Assembly: GCA_031772625.1 (NCBI GenBank)
Contig: CM062819.1
Span: forward strand, 827,111,503-827,175,502
DNA from: Pinus tabuliformis
Taxonomy: Eukaryota > Streptophyta > Pinopsida > Pinales > Pinaceae
Direction of reading: 5' to 3'
Length of the DNA: 64,000 nucleotides
Part shown: one piece after another, positions 12,331-24,369 of the stretch
How the letters are laid out: every line of letters begins with the position of its first letter
Position numbering within the stretch: the first letter of the stretch is position 1
Translations under genes and position numbers: made by a program
The notes under the pieces: generated by a model
Told to the model about the DNA's origin: nothing
The model's database searches: none
The model's input: only the letters and a program-made list of their open reading frames with translations

Positions 12331-15064
12331 TGTCAAATGGTTTCTTTCTGTAAGGAGAGCAATAAGCTGGTTGGAGCATCAAATTTCCTAGCATGGAAGA
12401 AAAGGATGGACCTGCCTCTTATAGAACATGAGGTAATGGAATATGTTACCGGTAAAATTACCCAACCTAGCAAAGACAAGATTCAAGAACTAACAAAGTA
12501 CAAGAAAGTAGAAGGGCACAGAGGATCATAGTTGAATCCATTAAGGATCATCTTGTTCCATTAGTTGAAATTTTGAAAACTTGCAAGGCTATGTATGACA
12601 AGATAGTGAACTTGTACTCGGTGAGTACATCAGGACAAAAAATGTATTTGAGGAATAAGCTATATAAAATGAAGAAATCAAAGGATGAGGACATGGCATC
12701 CTTTCTCATGAAGATCTCTCAATTAAGAGATCACTTACAGGGGCTTGGAGAGACAATTTCTGCTTCAGAAATGATCATATGTGTATTAAATGCATTGCCA
12801 CCAAAATGGAGTAGCTTTGCAACAAACATCTACTCTAAGAAATATTCAACTCCTTTTGACGAGTAGTGGGCTCAATGCATTTTGGAAGAATATAGGATCA
12901 AGGTAAAGGATGGCATTGGATCAGATGAACAGTTTCAAGCCTTTCTAACTAGAGTCAAGAAAATGAAGAAGGGAAAGTTTGGAAAGTCCAAGAAGAAATA
13001 TATGTCCAAAGTTCAATGCTTTAAGTGCAATGAATATGTACACTTTAAGAGGGACTTTCCCATTCAACAGAACAACAAAAGAAAGGAAAGAAGTGAATCT
13101 CACATACTTAAAGAAACAGGAGAACCTGAGACAAAGTCAAAGAAAGAAGATGTGAAAGATATTTACTATTGAAGAAGGCACATTATCTGTCAGGCTCTTT
13201 ATGAATATTAATATTTCCTTTATGATAGTATGCATTGTTTTTTACTATATAAAAGTCTTGATTTTACATAACATCATAGAGATAAGCATGTGATAGTAGC
13301 ATATGAAGAGTCTACTTCGTTAAGTTTCTTTATAGAAATCATTTAGTCTTTAAAGGTAGATAGATAGACCACTTTGCATATTTTTCATCTAGGCATAATC
13401 TAACATTATGTTAGAGGTAGTCATATTTCTTAGGAGGATCGTCACGATCATGTAAGAACCATCATTTTGAAAGGTTCTTGGAAGAGGTATTATGACAAGT
13501 TTAGTATACATTCCATATAGTATGGAAATAATACTTTTTTAAACGGATAAAGGAATGTAGTGGGTTAGGTTGCAGGCACATTATAAGACATATATCTAGA
13601 TGATGGAATAAGAAGCACATGAATGTATATTGAAAGTAACTCTTAGATAAGATTAATATGTCCAGAATCTTGTAGCATGATTTGTATGATTATGTGTTGT
13701 TTAAAAGGGAATAATTTGACTTACTTAAGGATAAATAAAGGATTAAGACTTTATGTAGAATATGTAAAATAATTAAACATCCAGTATAATATCCAGAAGA
13801 AAAGTTCTAACTTGGTAATCAAGTTCGATCCTCGACACTCTGATGGATGAAGGAAGATTCATATGGAGATCAACCATGAGGATGTTGATTGCACTTGAAG
13901 GTCACCATGATGAGGTAAGTCTAATTTTAATTATTGTTAGTTATCTGGGTAACATATTATTTTGCTACCTAGAAGGATGTTGTAGGAATACATGATGACA
14001 GTTGAGGAAAGTTCAACTATATATTAGGAATGTATGAAGTATGTTGAGGGAAGCTCAATATCTGATACATGGAAATTGTATGCTCATCTTAGGATTGAAA
14101 GGTAGCATTGCAAGAAGATAACTTGAAGGTAAACAAGGGAGATCACTTTCATGCAGAATCTTTGATCAACTTGAAGTTTAAAAAGGCTCAATAAACTTCC
14201 TTCATATTTTATGACAAGATGAAATTGATACACAAGAGAGATGACCTGAATCCTTTCACAAGAATGAAGAGAGGAGGTGGCTCCATGAGACCTCAAAAGG
14301 AAGCAAGCTCGATGCAAGAGATGCAAAGGAAAAGTGAGCCAGGTAGCTATGAAGAACAAGTAGCTGATACTCTCATGAAGACAAGCTATAAGGCTTGTGG
14401 TACTGACTTCCACTATTGAAATGAAGTCTAGAATCTCATCTAGTTTTGAGAGGGACCAAAGGAGTCTCCTTGAATAGGAGCATCAATCTATTATCTAATC
14501 AAATGGAGAATATGGATGTCCTCTTTGGTTGAGAGGAAGCGATGTTGGACATCACATGTGCATTCTCTTCTTCTTTGTGTCAAGAATTTGACCAAGTTTG
14601 ACAGTCGTAAGTTGAAGTGAAGGCCTTGAAGAGAGAATGGTGAAGGACTGGATAAGGATTTATGGTTTCCTTGAGAATAAAGCATCCAAGAAAGGAAAGG
14701 TACCGAAACTCTTTGAGGATGGGACAAGTATCCAAGATAAGAGTGGTCAAAGAGGACCAATATTCTTTGAAGATTTAGGATTAGAAATCCAAAGTAAGAA
14801 TAGCCCTAAAAGGACATACCTTGTGAACATCCAGATGGTGTATGTGCCTTGTAGAGGTAGTGTGATATCATACGTAAAGCCTCCCAGCATAATGTTCTTG
14901 AATGAAGTAGATATTGTCTAGTTAGGCCTCAGAGACAATGTTGGTCATAATGATGATGCTAACAATTGGCTTATCAATCTGACTCTTCTTATGATAATAC
15001 TTCAGTTTGAGAATTATGTTGTATTGGTTGTACAATTATGAATACCTCCCTATTTAAGAGGAAG
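12331..15064 (+). mobile_element. Interior of plus-strand gag-only element (resumed): gag plus long non-coding tail
   Basis: This is the continuation of the element that began at the left edge. It holds a copia-type gag remnant and then about 1.9 kb without coding signal, ending in the purine-rich tract AAGAGGAAG before the 3' LTR. Adding the leader at 1065-1492 gives an interior of about 3.2 kb, matching the reverse-oriented relative. The tail carries the same decayed minisatellite words (near 14690-14790) as the relative. No pol domain is visible in any frame. Confidence 0.75.
12337..13172 (+). pseudogene. Copia-type gag remnant (UBN2-like) with CCHC knuckle
   Basis: The translation shows NKLVGASNFLAWKKRMDL near the start, then AMYDKIVNLYSVSTSGQ, MKKSKDEDMASFLMKISQLR and NALPPKWSSFATN. 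It ends with a knuckle-like CFKCNEYVHFKRD at about 13015-13055 and a lysine-rich tail. It is the closest relative in the window to the gag at 4370-5250, and more distantly to that at 48074-49000. It is decayed, with a few breaks. Confidence 0.78.
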
Positions 15065-16182
15065 TGTTGGAAATCTAACTAGTTTCGGTCTTCATAATTG
15101 TTGTTGTACTCATTTCAATATGTATCCTTTGTAACAAACAAAAGAAGAAAAGAAAAACTACTATCATTAAAGAATGGGTTTCATGCCCGATATTGATGGT
15201 ATTCTAGGTAAGAGCATGTTCTTCATGCTTCTAAGGTTTGTTAGGTCTTAGGATTTATTTTCATCAATAAAAGAAGTCAACATCATGTTTATAAGACCCT
15301 TTCAGCAAAAATGTAATTGTAAAAATAATTATTTTTCACTCTAGAAAGTCCAGGAAACTCCAAAAGTAAAAGTTAGCCCTGGCAACTTCAAGTCAACCTA
15401 AAAGAGGCAATTCGACCCCTTGGAAAGGTTATGTAAAGGAGCAATTCAAACTCATTGGGATACACTCACTTATAAGTTAAATCACATGAAGGAAGCTCAA
15501 TCTATAGTTGGGAAGTAGGAGAAAAGGATAACAAAGGTCTAAAGGAAGAAAAGAAGGATGAAAATCTTGTGTTTGGGCTCTATCTCTCTCACACGTGTGA
15601 AGGATTAGGGTTCTGCGGATACCAAGAAGGTTGAAAATGTAGATCTAAGTCGTAGTAGGACAAGTTGCAGTATTATGTAGCAAGGAGAGAAAGATATTCC
15701 AATTTGAATTTTTTTACCTTCAAAGGAGCTATTTTGATTAAGGAAGACCTTTTGAAGGGTTTATGTAGGGTTTCTGCAACAACGATAGGGATAAAGTTGC
15801 AAGTTGAAGTAGAAGTGTTGAAGTTGGGAGGTCGAAGTTGCAGTTTGAAGTTGGTTGGTGTTAGATCAAGGAAGGACTTGTTGGAAGGTCTAACTTGGTA
15901 CTTGGAGGAGGACTTGATCTAGGGTTTGGGTATTTGTTATCTCATTTGAAGTTCAATATTCTATAAGAAGAGAAGAGTTTTTCTGGGTTTTCCCATTAGA
16001 GGGGCTTTTCCATGGCTGAGAATCTAATTTTTTTGTCCTCTGTTGTTATTGTTTTTGTTCTTGATGTTCGTTTGATGAAAAGTTCTAAATAAAGAACACA
16101 AGAAGACTTACTAAGTTCACAAGCTAATATTAAGGTTAAAGGAAAATTGGAATTAATAGTTTCCACATTGGATTTTCCAATA
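15065..16182 (+). repeat. 3' LTR of plus-strand gag-only element
   Basis: This 1118-bp LTR starts TGTTGGAAATCTAACTAG directly after a purine tract. It ends near TTTTCCAATA, slightly decayed from the TTCCAACA end of its partner at 1-1064. The 5' flank of the element lies outside the window, so the target duplication cannot be tested. Confidence 0.85.
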
Positions 16183-16726
16183 GAATCATCACAATCACCA
16201 AAATGTCTTGGATATAATAACTCGATGATTTTTCCTTACCTTCCTTCCCAAAAGAACAAAGCTCCAAAACCATGCCAAACATTAGCTCCACTTTCCATCT
16301 CACTTACTATGGTAGAGACCCTATTGCTACAACAAGAATCAAATCAACCATCATCATCTTCAATGTCATCTTCTTTCCTAGTATTTACATCTATAGCACA
16401 AACTCTAGTGATCACAAGAGAAAAGCCTAGCATAAGCAAGAGCATATCTCTAAGAACATCTAATATCTCACCTTTTTCCCTTATATTCTCCCAGGGTTTC
16501 CTCGTGAACCCTATCATCTTGCTCCTAGGGTTCCCTCATAAGACCTAGCACCTAACTACTAGGGTTTTCTAATGAACTTGTCATGTCTTGAAGGCAAGTA
16601 AAAAGAAGAGTGCAATGTTGATAATGAATACAAGAGCCCTCTCCTCAATCACATATACAAGTAGTTGAGGGAGGCTAACATAAAATAATGACATCTAACA
16701 AGGCAACTCCACATGGAGCACTCTAT
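16183..16726 (+). other. Unassigned sequence between retroelements
   Basis: About 540 bases of flanking sequence. The open frame at 16147-16548 begins inside the LTR and has low-complexity serine-rich content, so I do not regard it as a gene. Nothing else is recognised. Confidence 0.4.
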
Positions 16727-17837
16727 AATACTGTTGAGAATGCAACAAGATGATGGAGCTTAGTGGAAAGAAGTCACCTTCACTAAGTGGGCCCGCAGGC
16801 TATTTTTGGCGCAAAGTCTATTTTTAGACATATGGATCATGGTCTATGAGTTGCAGGATGATATTTGTGGATGATTGGTCATGTTGGTAAAAATAGATGG
16901 ACTTCTATTTTTAGACATATGGGTGGTTTCTATTTTTAGACTACCAGACTAAAAATAGAACAATCAAATAGTATTGTCTCATAATAACATTTGGACTATA
17001 AACATTATCTTATCCTCTTGGAGCACTTTAGTTTGAGCTACAGATGTGGCACATGCAGCTGTCAGAAGGAAATACGCTTTCTTTGTGGGTCAGTTGAGCT
17101 ATTGCATGCAGGACTTCAGTTAGAACTCATGTGGTTGAGTTTGGTGGAGTTGATTGTGGAGTTGATGGAGTTGTGTTCAGTTTGACTTGGTTGAACTAGT
17201 TGTATTTTAGTCTAACTAAATAATACACTAGTGATGAGTTGTGTGAATTAATTATTAATTAATTCACTTATTATTAACTCATAAAGCAACTAGCGGATAC
17301 ATCAGTTAACTCAGTGCATGTATAGTTCAATGGAGACAGGTGTTAGAGGTTGAGATTGCTATCAGTCATGACTATAGTTGTGCATGAGATTTGCACGTGC
17401 ATGGATGGAGATTGCCCATGAGGCTTGCGTAGTATAACCAAAGGAATTCGATTTCACAGAGTGATTGATTCCCTTGCAGGATTGCGCAGTGGAGGAAGGC
17501 AAACAGTGGAGGAGATTTGAGGCTTCGGATCTGAGCTAGTTTGTGTGTAACATGTGGAGATAGTACTTAGTACTTTTGAGGATTATTGTACTATGTATTG
17601 TTACATGTTCTCTATCATTATAATATACAGATAGTGTGGGGTTTTCAGCTGTATGCTTTCCCCGAGTTACATATTGTGTTAATGTGTGCATGCGATTGAT
17701 GTTTCATTGTTTTTTATGCTGCTAAATTGATGATCAACGTAGAGGAGATTATGTATTGTGCATGTATTCCGCAATAGTGTATAATTGGGATAATCTCTGT
17801 GAATAAGTGATTAATTATTCAAAATTTCTACAAATAC
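16727..17837 (+). mobile_element. Solo LTR with AATAC target-site duplication
   Basis: A 1101-bp block from TGTTGAGAATGC (16732) to TTCTACA (17832) is flanked on both sides by AATAC. It has an R-U5-like stretch around 17570-17700 (a TTTCCCCGAG word). There is no primer-binding site after it and no second copy in the window. Solo LTRs arise by recombination between the two LTRs of an element. The family is unknown; the TG/CA ends and the exact duplication are direct observations. Confidence 0.75.
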
Positions 17838-17931
17838 AAGGATGTACATGTGCCATAACAAGGTTTATCCAACCTTCAAAGTGAAATTCAATCAAAGCAT
17901 GATCCACTTTGGGCTTAACACACTCCTCTAG

Positions 17932-18263
17932 TGTTAGGCCCCTATGCTACTAGTGTAACCCCTTATTGTTATTAGTACAACCCACTTATTATATTGATGT
18001 ACCCATGTAGTGCCCATATTGTTACTATTGTGCCCATAGAAGCCCACTATTGTTATTATTGTGCCCTTACATTATTATTGTTATGTTAGCTCTGATTATG
18101 TTATGACCCCTTAGACTCCTATATATAGAAAGGAGGTATTTTCATTTGTATCATCGAAGAATTGTTCATTTGTGTAATGTAAAGGAGGTTTCCCCCTCAA
18201 AGAGGCTGAATTCTAAGGCATTAATCTCTCTTTTCTATCTTTTTGTGAGCTAGTTTCATAACA
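17932..18263 (+). repeat. 5' LTR of miniature chromovirus
   Basis: The repeat starts TGTTAGGCCCC and ends TTTCATAACA. A TATATATAG core-promoter-like motif lies near 18121. The initiator-Met primer site follows two bases after the end. It aligns along its length with 20342-20674. Confidence 0.92.
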
Positions 18264-18850
18264 TTTGGTATCAGAGCTTTGGATTCTAGGGTTTCGCTGG
18301 TCCAAACAGGTCATCGTGGAATTTTCGCTATAACTTTTTTTTCTACGACATTTCAGAAGCTTAAAAAAAAACCATTTGAGAAGACATTCTGCTGAATCTT
18401 AGGTCTGAATTTCAGAGCTTTTTACGCTATATTTGCGGAGATATGATATGAGGAAGTTGGTCTTTTTTCAGACTCTTGAATTACATTCCAAACAGGTGAC
18501 CTAGGGAAAATCATCATAACTTTCTCTCTGAGCATCGGATTGAAATTTCGTCAGAAGGTACAGAAAGAGGATGGGTTGTAGTTTCTTGTAGATATTTTTC
18601 AGTGCCAAAGGTCGAAACAGTGACACGTGGCACTTCATACAAGTTCGCTCTTCTGAAAGGGTCTATAATCAGGTCATCTTGGGAGATTGTGCATAACTCT
18701 TTCTTGGAGAATCCAATTTGGATCAGACTGGTGGCATTGGAAATAGGACACAGAGGGCTACAACGGGTCGCAATTTCGGAGCTTAAAGATCCGAAAGTAC
18801 AGAGTTACAGTCGTTTCAAGATCAAGCTCCTAAAATAAAGAAAAAACAAG

Positions 18851-19330
18851 ATGAGGAAGTTTGATGGAAAAAATCCGATAAATTGGATACTTCAGATGGA
18901 GCAATATTTTGATCTACATGGTGTACCACTGTTACAAAAGGTATGTATTACATCTTCATATTTAGAACTAGATCAATTTTTATGGTATGAAGGCCTTTCT
19001 TCTCGTAAACAACTTGTTACGTGGTCAATTTTCACGGAGGAAATGATAGCACATTATGAGGATACAGAGAGCAACACCTTCTTTAGAGCAACACCACAAC
19101 AATTGGAAAGAGTAAAAGGGCTTTGCAACATAGTGGAAAGACCAGGAAGCATAATCCTCACAACTATAAAGATGGAAGTGTTGTTTCTCCTAGCCTTCCA
19201 CAACCTACAAGGGTTACACCACAACAATTAGAAGAAAAAAGAGAAAAAAGGCTTTGTTACAATTGTGATAGCAAATGCACTAAAGGTCATAAGTGTGCTG
19301 AGAAGAAATTATTTTACATAGAATATGAAG
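18851..19330 (+). pseudogene. Chromovirus gag remnant with CCHC-type knuckle
   Basis: FDGKNPINWILQMEQYFDLH and LVTWSIFTEEMIAHYED match the usual chromovirus capsid region. A knuckle CYNCDSKCTKGHKC with the wider spacing typical of chromovirus gag lies at about 19257-19300, followed by an acidic EEEEEKDQE run. It is shorter than a full gag and decayed. Confidence 0.75.
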
Positions 19331-19401
19331 AGGAGGAAGAAAAGGATCAAGAAACATCAAAAGAAGAAGATATATGCCAGGACCCCACCCCAGAGAAAGA
19401 A

Positions 19402-19770
19402 GAAATGAATCAGACCATATCTTGTAAAGCATTGGCAAGAATTACCACTCCTAAAACTCTCAAAATAGAAGGACATATCAAGAAAAAAAAGGTGCAAGAA
19501 GTGAAATATCACATTGAGAAAGAAGAAATGAATCCAACCTATCTTGTAATTCATTGGTCGAAATTACCACTCCTCAAGCTATCAAGATAGAAGGACATAT
19601 CAAGAAGAAAAATGTTCAAGAAGTGAAAGATCACATCGAGCATCAAGAAATGAATCTGACCATATCTTGTAAAGGATTGGAAGAAATTACCACTCCTCAA
19701 ACTTTAGAGATAGAAGGACATATCAAGAAGAAAAAGGTTCAAGCAGTGAAAGATCACATTGAGCATCAAC
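19402..19770 (+). repeat. Three tandem 122-bp repeats in the gag-pol spacer of the chromovirus
   Basis: Three head-to-tail units start near 19402, 19525 and 19647. Each carries the peptide words ITTPxTLKIEGHIKKKKVQ and VKxHIE; they are imperfect copies of one another. The unit encodes a lysine/isoleucine-rich, probably helical segment. It sits between the zinc knuckle and the shuffled pol scraps. Confidence 0.85.
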
Positions 19771-19859
19771 AACAAGTTCTCCAACTTTTAAAGGATAACG
19801 CCACTTCGGTGCAAAATCAAACAAAACAACAGGTAGATCACATCATAGTGAAAAATGTT

Positions 19860-20313
19860 TTGATGTAGGTGATTGGGTATTTTTACTGCTACATCTCAAT
19901 AAGCTATTTATGAGAAGGAAATGTTGGCAATACTACATGCACTTAAAAAATGGCGACCTTACCGAATGGGAAGACTCTTCAAGGATGAGGATGTGGAAGC
20001 ATTGTTTTGTGCTATTTCTATTATCCAACCAGATTAGATAAACGAAGCAAGGGATGAATGGAAGAAGGACGAAGAAGTATGGCCACTTATTCAAAAGTTT
20101 CAAAAGATCCCAATTCAAACAATATTGCCAGAAATTGAAGAGGAAGGAAAAATCATATTGGAACCTGGAGCAGTCATAGAAACAAGAACCCGACAGCTAC
20201 GAAATCGATCAATTTCAGAGTATCTTATCAAGTGGAAAAACTTACCCGCTAAAGATTCCACATGGGAGGACAAGAATTTTATACAGAAGCATCAAGAACT
20301 ACTCAAGCGTTGA
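19860..20313 (+). pseudogene. Shuffled pol scraps and chromodomain of miniature chromovirus
   Basis: An integrase C-terminal word (DVGDWVFL) is followed by an RNase H stretch (YEKEMLAILHALKKWRPY). Next comes a VWPLIQKFQK segment, then a chromodomain at about 20125-20310 with ISEYLIKWKNLPAKDSTWED. In intact chromoviruses RNase H comes before integrase, so the scraps are out of order. Chromodomains tether integrase to modified histones. The protein is a fossil. Confidence 0.8.
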
Positions 20314-20341
20314 GGACAACGCTTTTTGAAGGAGAGGGGCA

Positions 20342-20674
20342 TATTAGGCCCCTATACTACTAGTGTAACTCCTTATTGTTATTAGTACAACCCACTTATT
20401 ATATTGATGTACCCATGTAGTGTCCATATTGTTACTATTGTGCCCCATAGAAGCCCACTATTGTTATTATTGTGCCCTTACATTATTATTGTTATGTCGG
20501 CTCTGATTATGTTATGACCCCTTAGACTCCTATATATAGAAATGAGGTATTTTCATTTGTATCACCGAAGAATTGTTCATTTGTGTAATGTAAAGGAGGT
20601 TGCCCCATCGAAGAGGCTGAATTATAAGGCGTTGATCTCTCTTTTATATCTTTTTGTGAGCTGATTTCATAACA
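20342..20674 (+). repeat. 3' LTR of miniature chromovirus
   Basis: A purine-rich tract (AAGGAGAGGGGCA) stands just before it. It matches 17932-18263 at about 95% by hand count. Confidence 0.92.
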
Positions 20675-20679
20675 TCTAA

Positions 20680-22813
20680 GATGGTGCACACTCTAACATG
20701 ATGTTAGTCCAACACTCCCTCTTCTACTGTTGTATGTTATCCAAGTACCCTCATGCAAGGCTTTCCTCCTCTAGCTATCTACCACATTCCCTCATGTGTG
20801 CCTAGTGCTACTCTCATGTATGCCCAAGTGGTCATAAAGTGATAATGTTCTTCTACAACATATATGTCCATAACCATCTTCAACCTCCATGAAATATGCC
20901 CCTCAACCCACGCATCATAAATTCAAGTGTACAACCCCCAAGGTGTGTATCACATGGTTCCAAGCTCCAAGGGCTAAAAGCCTTACTACAAGCACCTAGT
21001 GCTCCTACTCCTAAGCAGGTACCTTGCCTAGTCAAGTAATTGATTCCCCCATTATGTGCACCAAATGGTTAGTCAACATGTCGGTTAGGGTAACAACCAT
21101 GGAGGTAAGAACACCATACCATCACTCTATCCAAGGACAAGGATCCACCAAAACTAAGCCATCTATATGTCTTAAAGCATCACCAAGGGGATAGGAGCCT
21201 TGGTGCTCTCCTAGTAAGGTGAAATCACTTTTGGAATAACCCCAAAAGCTTAACACTCTTTATAAGAAAAGTATTTTCTATGATATTCATCAATTCCTTC
21301 TAAAAATACAACCAATAACTTCAAGTGTCTCCACAAAACTAGAAGAATTCTCTCCCATCATGATAGAACATCATATCCACTCTGTAAAAGTAGTACCCAC
21401 AAGTACAAGTGTGGACTCTTCAATTTCCAAGCAATCATTTCTCATAATGATGTATCTCATTCCAAACAATCAACCAAGAAAATTAATGTACCTATGGAGA
21501 TTATTATGGGGTACCTAGGGAGATACTTGCTACCATTTTATTCATCACACTATATGTGTAAGGACTACGTTGAAAAAGAATTGGTGGAAAATCTGAAGGA
21601 GAACCATTATTTCCTTGGCTCCCACTTCCCTACTCTTCTAAGATGAATACAAGTCAACTAAAAGGGGGATCCATTCTAGATGATTGCAAAACTAAGAGTT
21701 ACAAGGACCCACATACAATATGATTTGTTTGTTTCCTGCCTACATTTCACTCACCAAAAAGGTCATTATTTTTCAGTGGACTAGAAATTATTTATGTAAA
21801 AATATGATTTGTTTGTTTCCAGCCTACATTTGACTCACCAAAAAGGCCATTATGTTTCAGTAGGCTAGAAATTATTTATGTTAAAAAGAGTAAGTGTGAG
21901 AAATCACAGCCTTGCTTGATTCTTTAAATTGCTGCCGAATAATCATATATAGTTTATTTTGAACTTAAAATGAGTAAATTCAAGTAAAACAACCTATGTC
22001 TCTGTTTAGATCAAAATTCAAACAATAGTTAATCAATGATTACTTATCATGCAAGAGATCAAATGAATTCAATGTGAAGGCTACGGTTATTTCCATTTTT
22101 ATATATCAAACCATTTGCATACAAATCTATATGTCAAATTAATCATATTATTTGAATGATAAAACTCGAATAGTACATTAAGCATAAAATAAAAACATAA
22201 CTCTTTATAGAGTATAAAGGATGGGGAAAGGATGAGGATTACCAAGAACAAAATAAGTTTGCAGCTTGACAATATGACTATACAAATAAAAGGAAACAAC
22301 ATCCTAGCATTCAAACGAAAACTATTATAAAGATAGGAATAAATTTCAGTTATTTGTTTTGTCAAACAATTTTCATGCTATCCAAAAAAAGTCATATTTT
22401 TCAAGGAATTTAGTTGGTGTTTGATGTTGCAATATCATAAAATAATTTAGACAATTGAACAAACATTGTATGAGTACTCTCGTTCCCTTATGTAATTTGA
22501 TGCCTACCCATATAATCAACACTAAGACAACGTAGTAATGCTTTAGCTGGCGTGGTAAGTGTTGTTACTAAACTTGCGGTGGATAGAATACTAGATGTGA
22601 GTGAAACATTTTTTCATTATCAGCATTCTCTAACCTATAATATTTCAGAAGCAAACTCAGATTGCAGTGCTCTATTTTTCTACGAATTTGTCATATACTC
22701 GTTTTGGGGAGGATTTCATACCTGGCCAGTGTATTCAACACAAATAATCAAATGTTTTTCATAAGCAACTCTCAACAAAAGTTGCCTCATGTCTATACCT
22801 ACAAGTTTCAAAA
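20680..22813 (+). other. About 2.1 kb of unassigned sequence
   Basis: No conserved domain, LTR pair or long frame was recognised. The short frames at 22099-22365 and 22552-22764 have no family resemblance that I can see. It is continuous with the flank left of the chromovirus. The AT-rich right part is the target into which the giant element inserted. Confidence 0.4.
21722..21889 (+). repeat. 84-bp tandem duplication
   Basis: Two adjacent imperfect copies begin GATTTGTTTGTTTCC and end in AAATTATTTATGT-rich sequence. They differ at several positions, so the duplication is not recent. No coding sense is apparent. Confidence 0.85.
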
Positions 22814-24369
22814 GGATCTGTTAGCCTCCTATACCAATAGGTGTTCATTTCTCATGATTGACAGTGGAAGTGCCAAAAATGTTCATCTTCCGTGGTACTA
22901 AGGTTCCATTTTTGTGAAATAAACAGACAGTTAAAAAATGTAAAGAGGGTATGCCTTAAAAGAATAATCAAAAGGCAAGAAAATGAACTGGTCGAAGAAA
23001 AAATAAATGAAATGAACCCCAAATAAAAACCATGAAAGTGGCTAATCCAAAATGCCACTGCTACTTTGATGGGTGGTCCAACAGCTCAAGTTGGGCCATA
23101 CCATGTTTTAAATTGCATGTTTTAGACTAGAAAGGAAGTACCTGCTCAAACAGTTCAAGCTTGACAGATGACTAGGTGGATAGAGAAAGGAAGGAGCCCA
23201 ACTGCTTAATCTGGGCCCTTGGAAGTCATAAGGGTAGACTTAGATAGGAGGACAGCAAAAAGAAAAGAGAATTATTAGGGTGTGCAAGGCTAAGTGCGCC
23301 CATCCAAAGGAAGAAAGAATGTTAGGCATATTAGGCAGGGTAGGCAGTTGAAGGTTGCAGAAAGCAAGATCCAAGCATATGACATGAGGAAACTCACATC
23401 TGATCTCACCAGTAGGAGAAAGGCAAGAGCAATGGCCTATTTGGCAAACTACCAAACCATCACTAACTTCCCTCATCCCCTTCAGAGGTTTCTTGCTAAC
23501 ATCCCCTTGAGCACTGTAGGATCTGCCTAAACAGTCCTCCTTACATTTCTCATTTGTAAATTTCATGTCAAGTTGTGACCTCTCTCTCTGAAAAGAAGCC
23601 ACATTTCCTGTGTAAAATCATTCTTCACTCCCATCTGCTTCTAAATATAAGTTTACTCATTAAAATTAGCTCTCTATTCCTCTCTCACAACCCCAATCCA
23701 TATTAATTTATAATTTTACTATATAAATCCCTAAGTGCTACCCCTCCCCCTACTATTATAGCATTCTATGCAAAAAACCCAGAAAAATATATAAATATCC
23801 CCCCCTTTAGCATTATAGCTAATTAGCATTTTCATGGGAGACATTAGTCCATCAGGGACTATAGTCAACCCTTACTTGGGAATTACTCTAACCCCTGGTT
23901 AGATTAATAGCCTACACTAAACCCTCACCTACCATTTTCCTGAAAAAAACCTATGAAACCCCCCCCCCCCCCCCCCCCCCGCGCTCAAACCTAATGTTAA
24001 ATGTTTGATTAAACCCCGACATATTAACCCTGATGCGCTTCGAAACCCAATAAACCCTCCTAACCCAAAGTTCTAAACCCACAGTTTTTAAATATATTTT
24101 AATTATTTGGCGGGTCCCCACCCAAACTTGCTCGTTGGGTCGGGGCACCCGCCAGCCGCTGATCTCTCGCTGCCCCCAATCCAAAGGTGGGCGGTCAATC
24201 TCAGTTCTGGACCTGTCGCGGTTTAGCGTCCGGGGAGAGGGTGGTTTTTCTCCCGTACGCTGGACGCGTGGTAGCCACTGGGGTTGTTCAGAGCCCCTCT
24301 ACCCAATACCACCCTTCCCCAATGGCGGTGTGGGGAAACCGGAAACCGCCCTCCCACAATCCGCTTCCC

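Larger units (their letters stand above)
17927..20679 (+). mobile_element. Miniature Ty3/gypsy chromovirus, heavily reduced
   Basis: The LTRs are 332 bp (17932-18263) and 333 bp (20342-20674), with a primer-binding site TGGTATCAGAGC at 18266-18277. The flanks are TCTAG and TCTAA, a one-mismatch five-base duplication. In only 2.7 kb it holds a gag remnant, a zinc knuckle, a 122-bp tandem repeat, scraps of RNase H and integrase, and a chromodomain; most of pol is absent. The LTRs differ by about 5%. Similar domains in full-length relatives would occupy 5-6 kb. It is a deletion derivative, and non-autonomous. Confidence 0.9.

Noticed and set aside
23240-23602. 120-aa minus-strand frame present in both giant LTRs (also 37187-37549)
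   Set aside because: Its presence in both copies follows from LTR identity. It has no recognisable domain and no sign of use.
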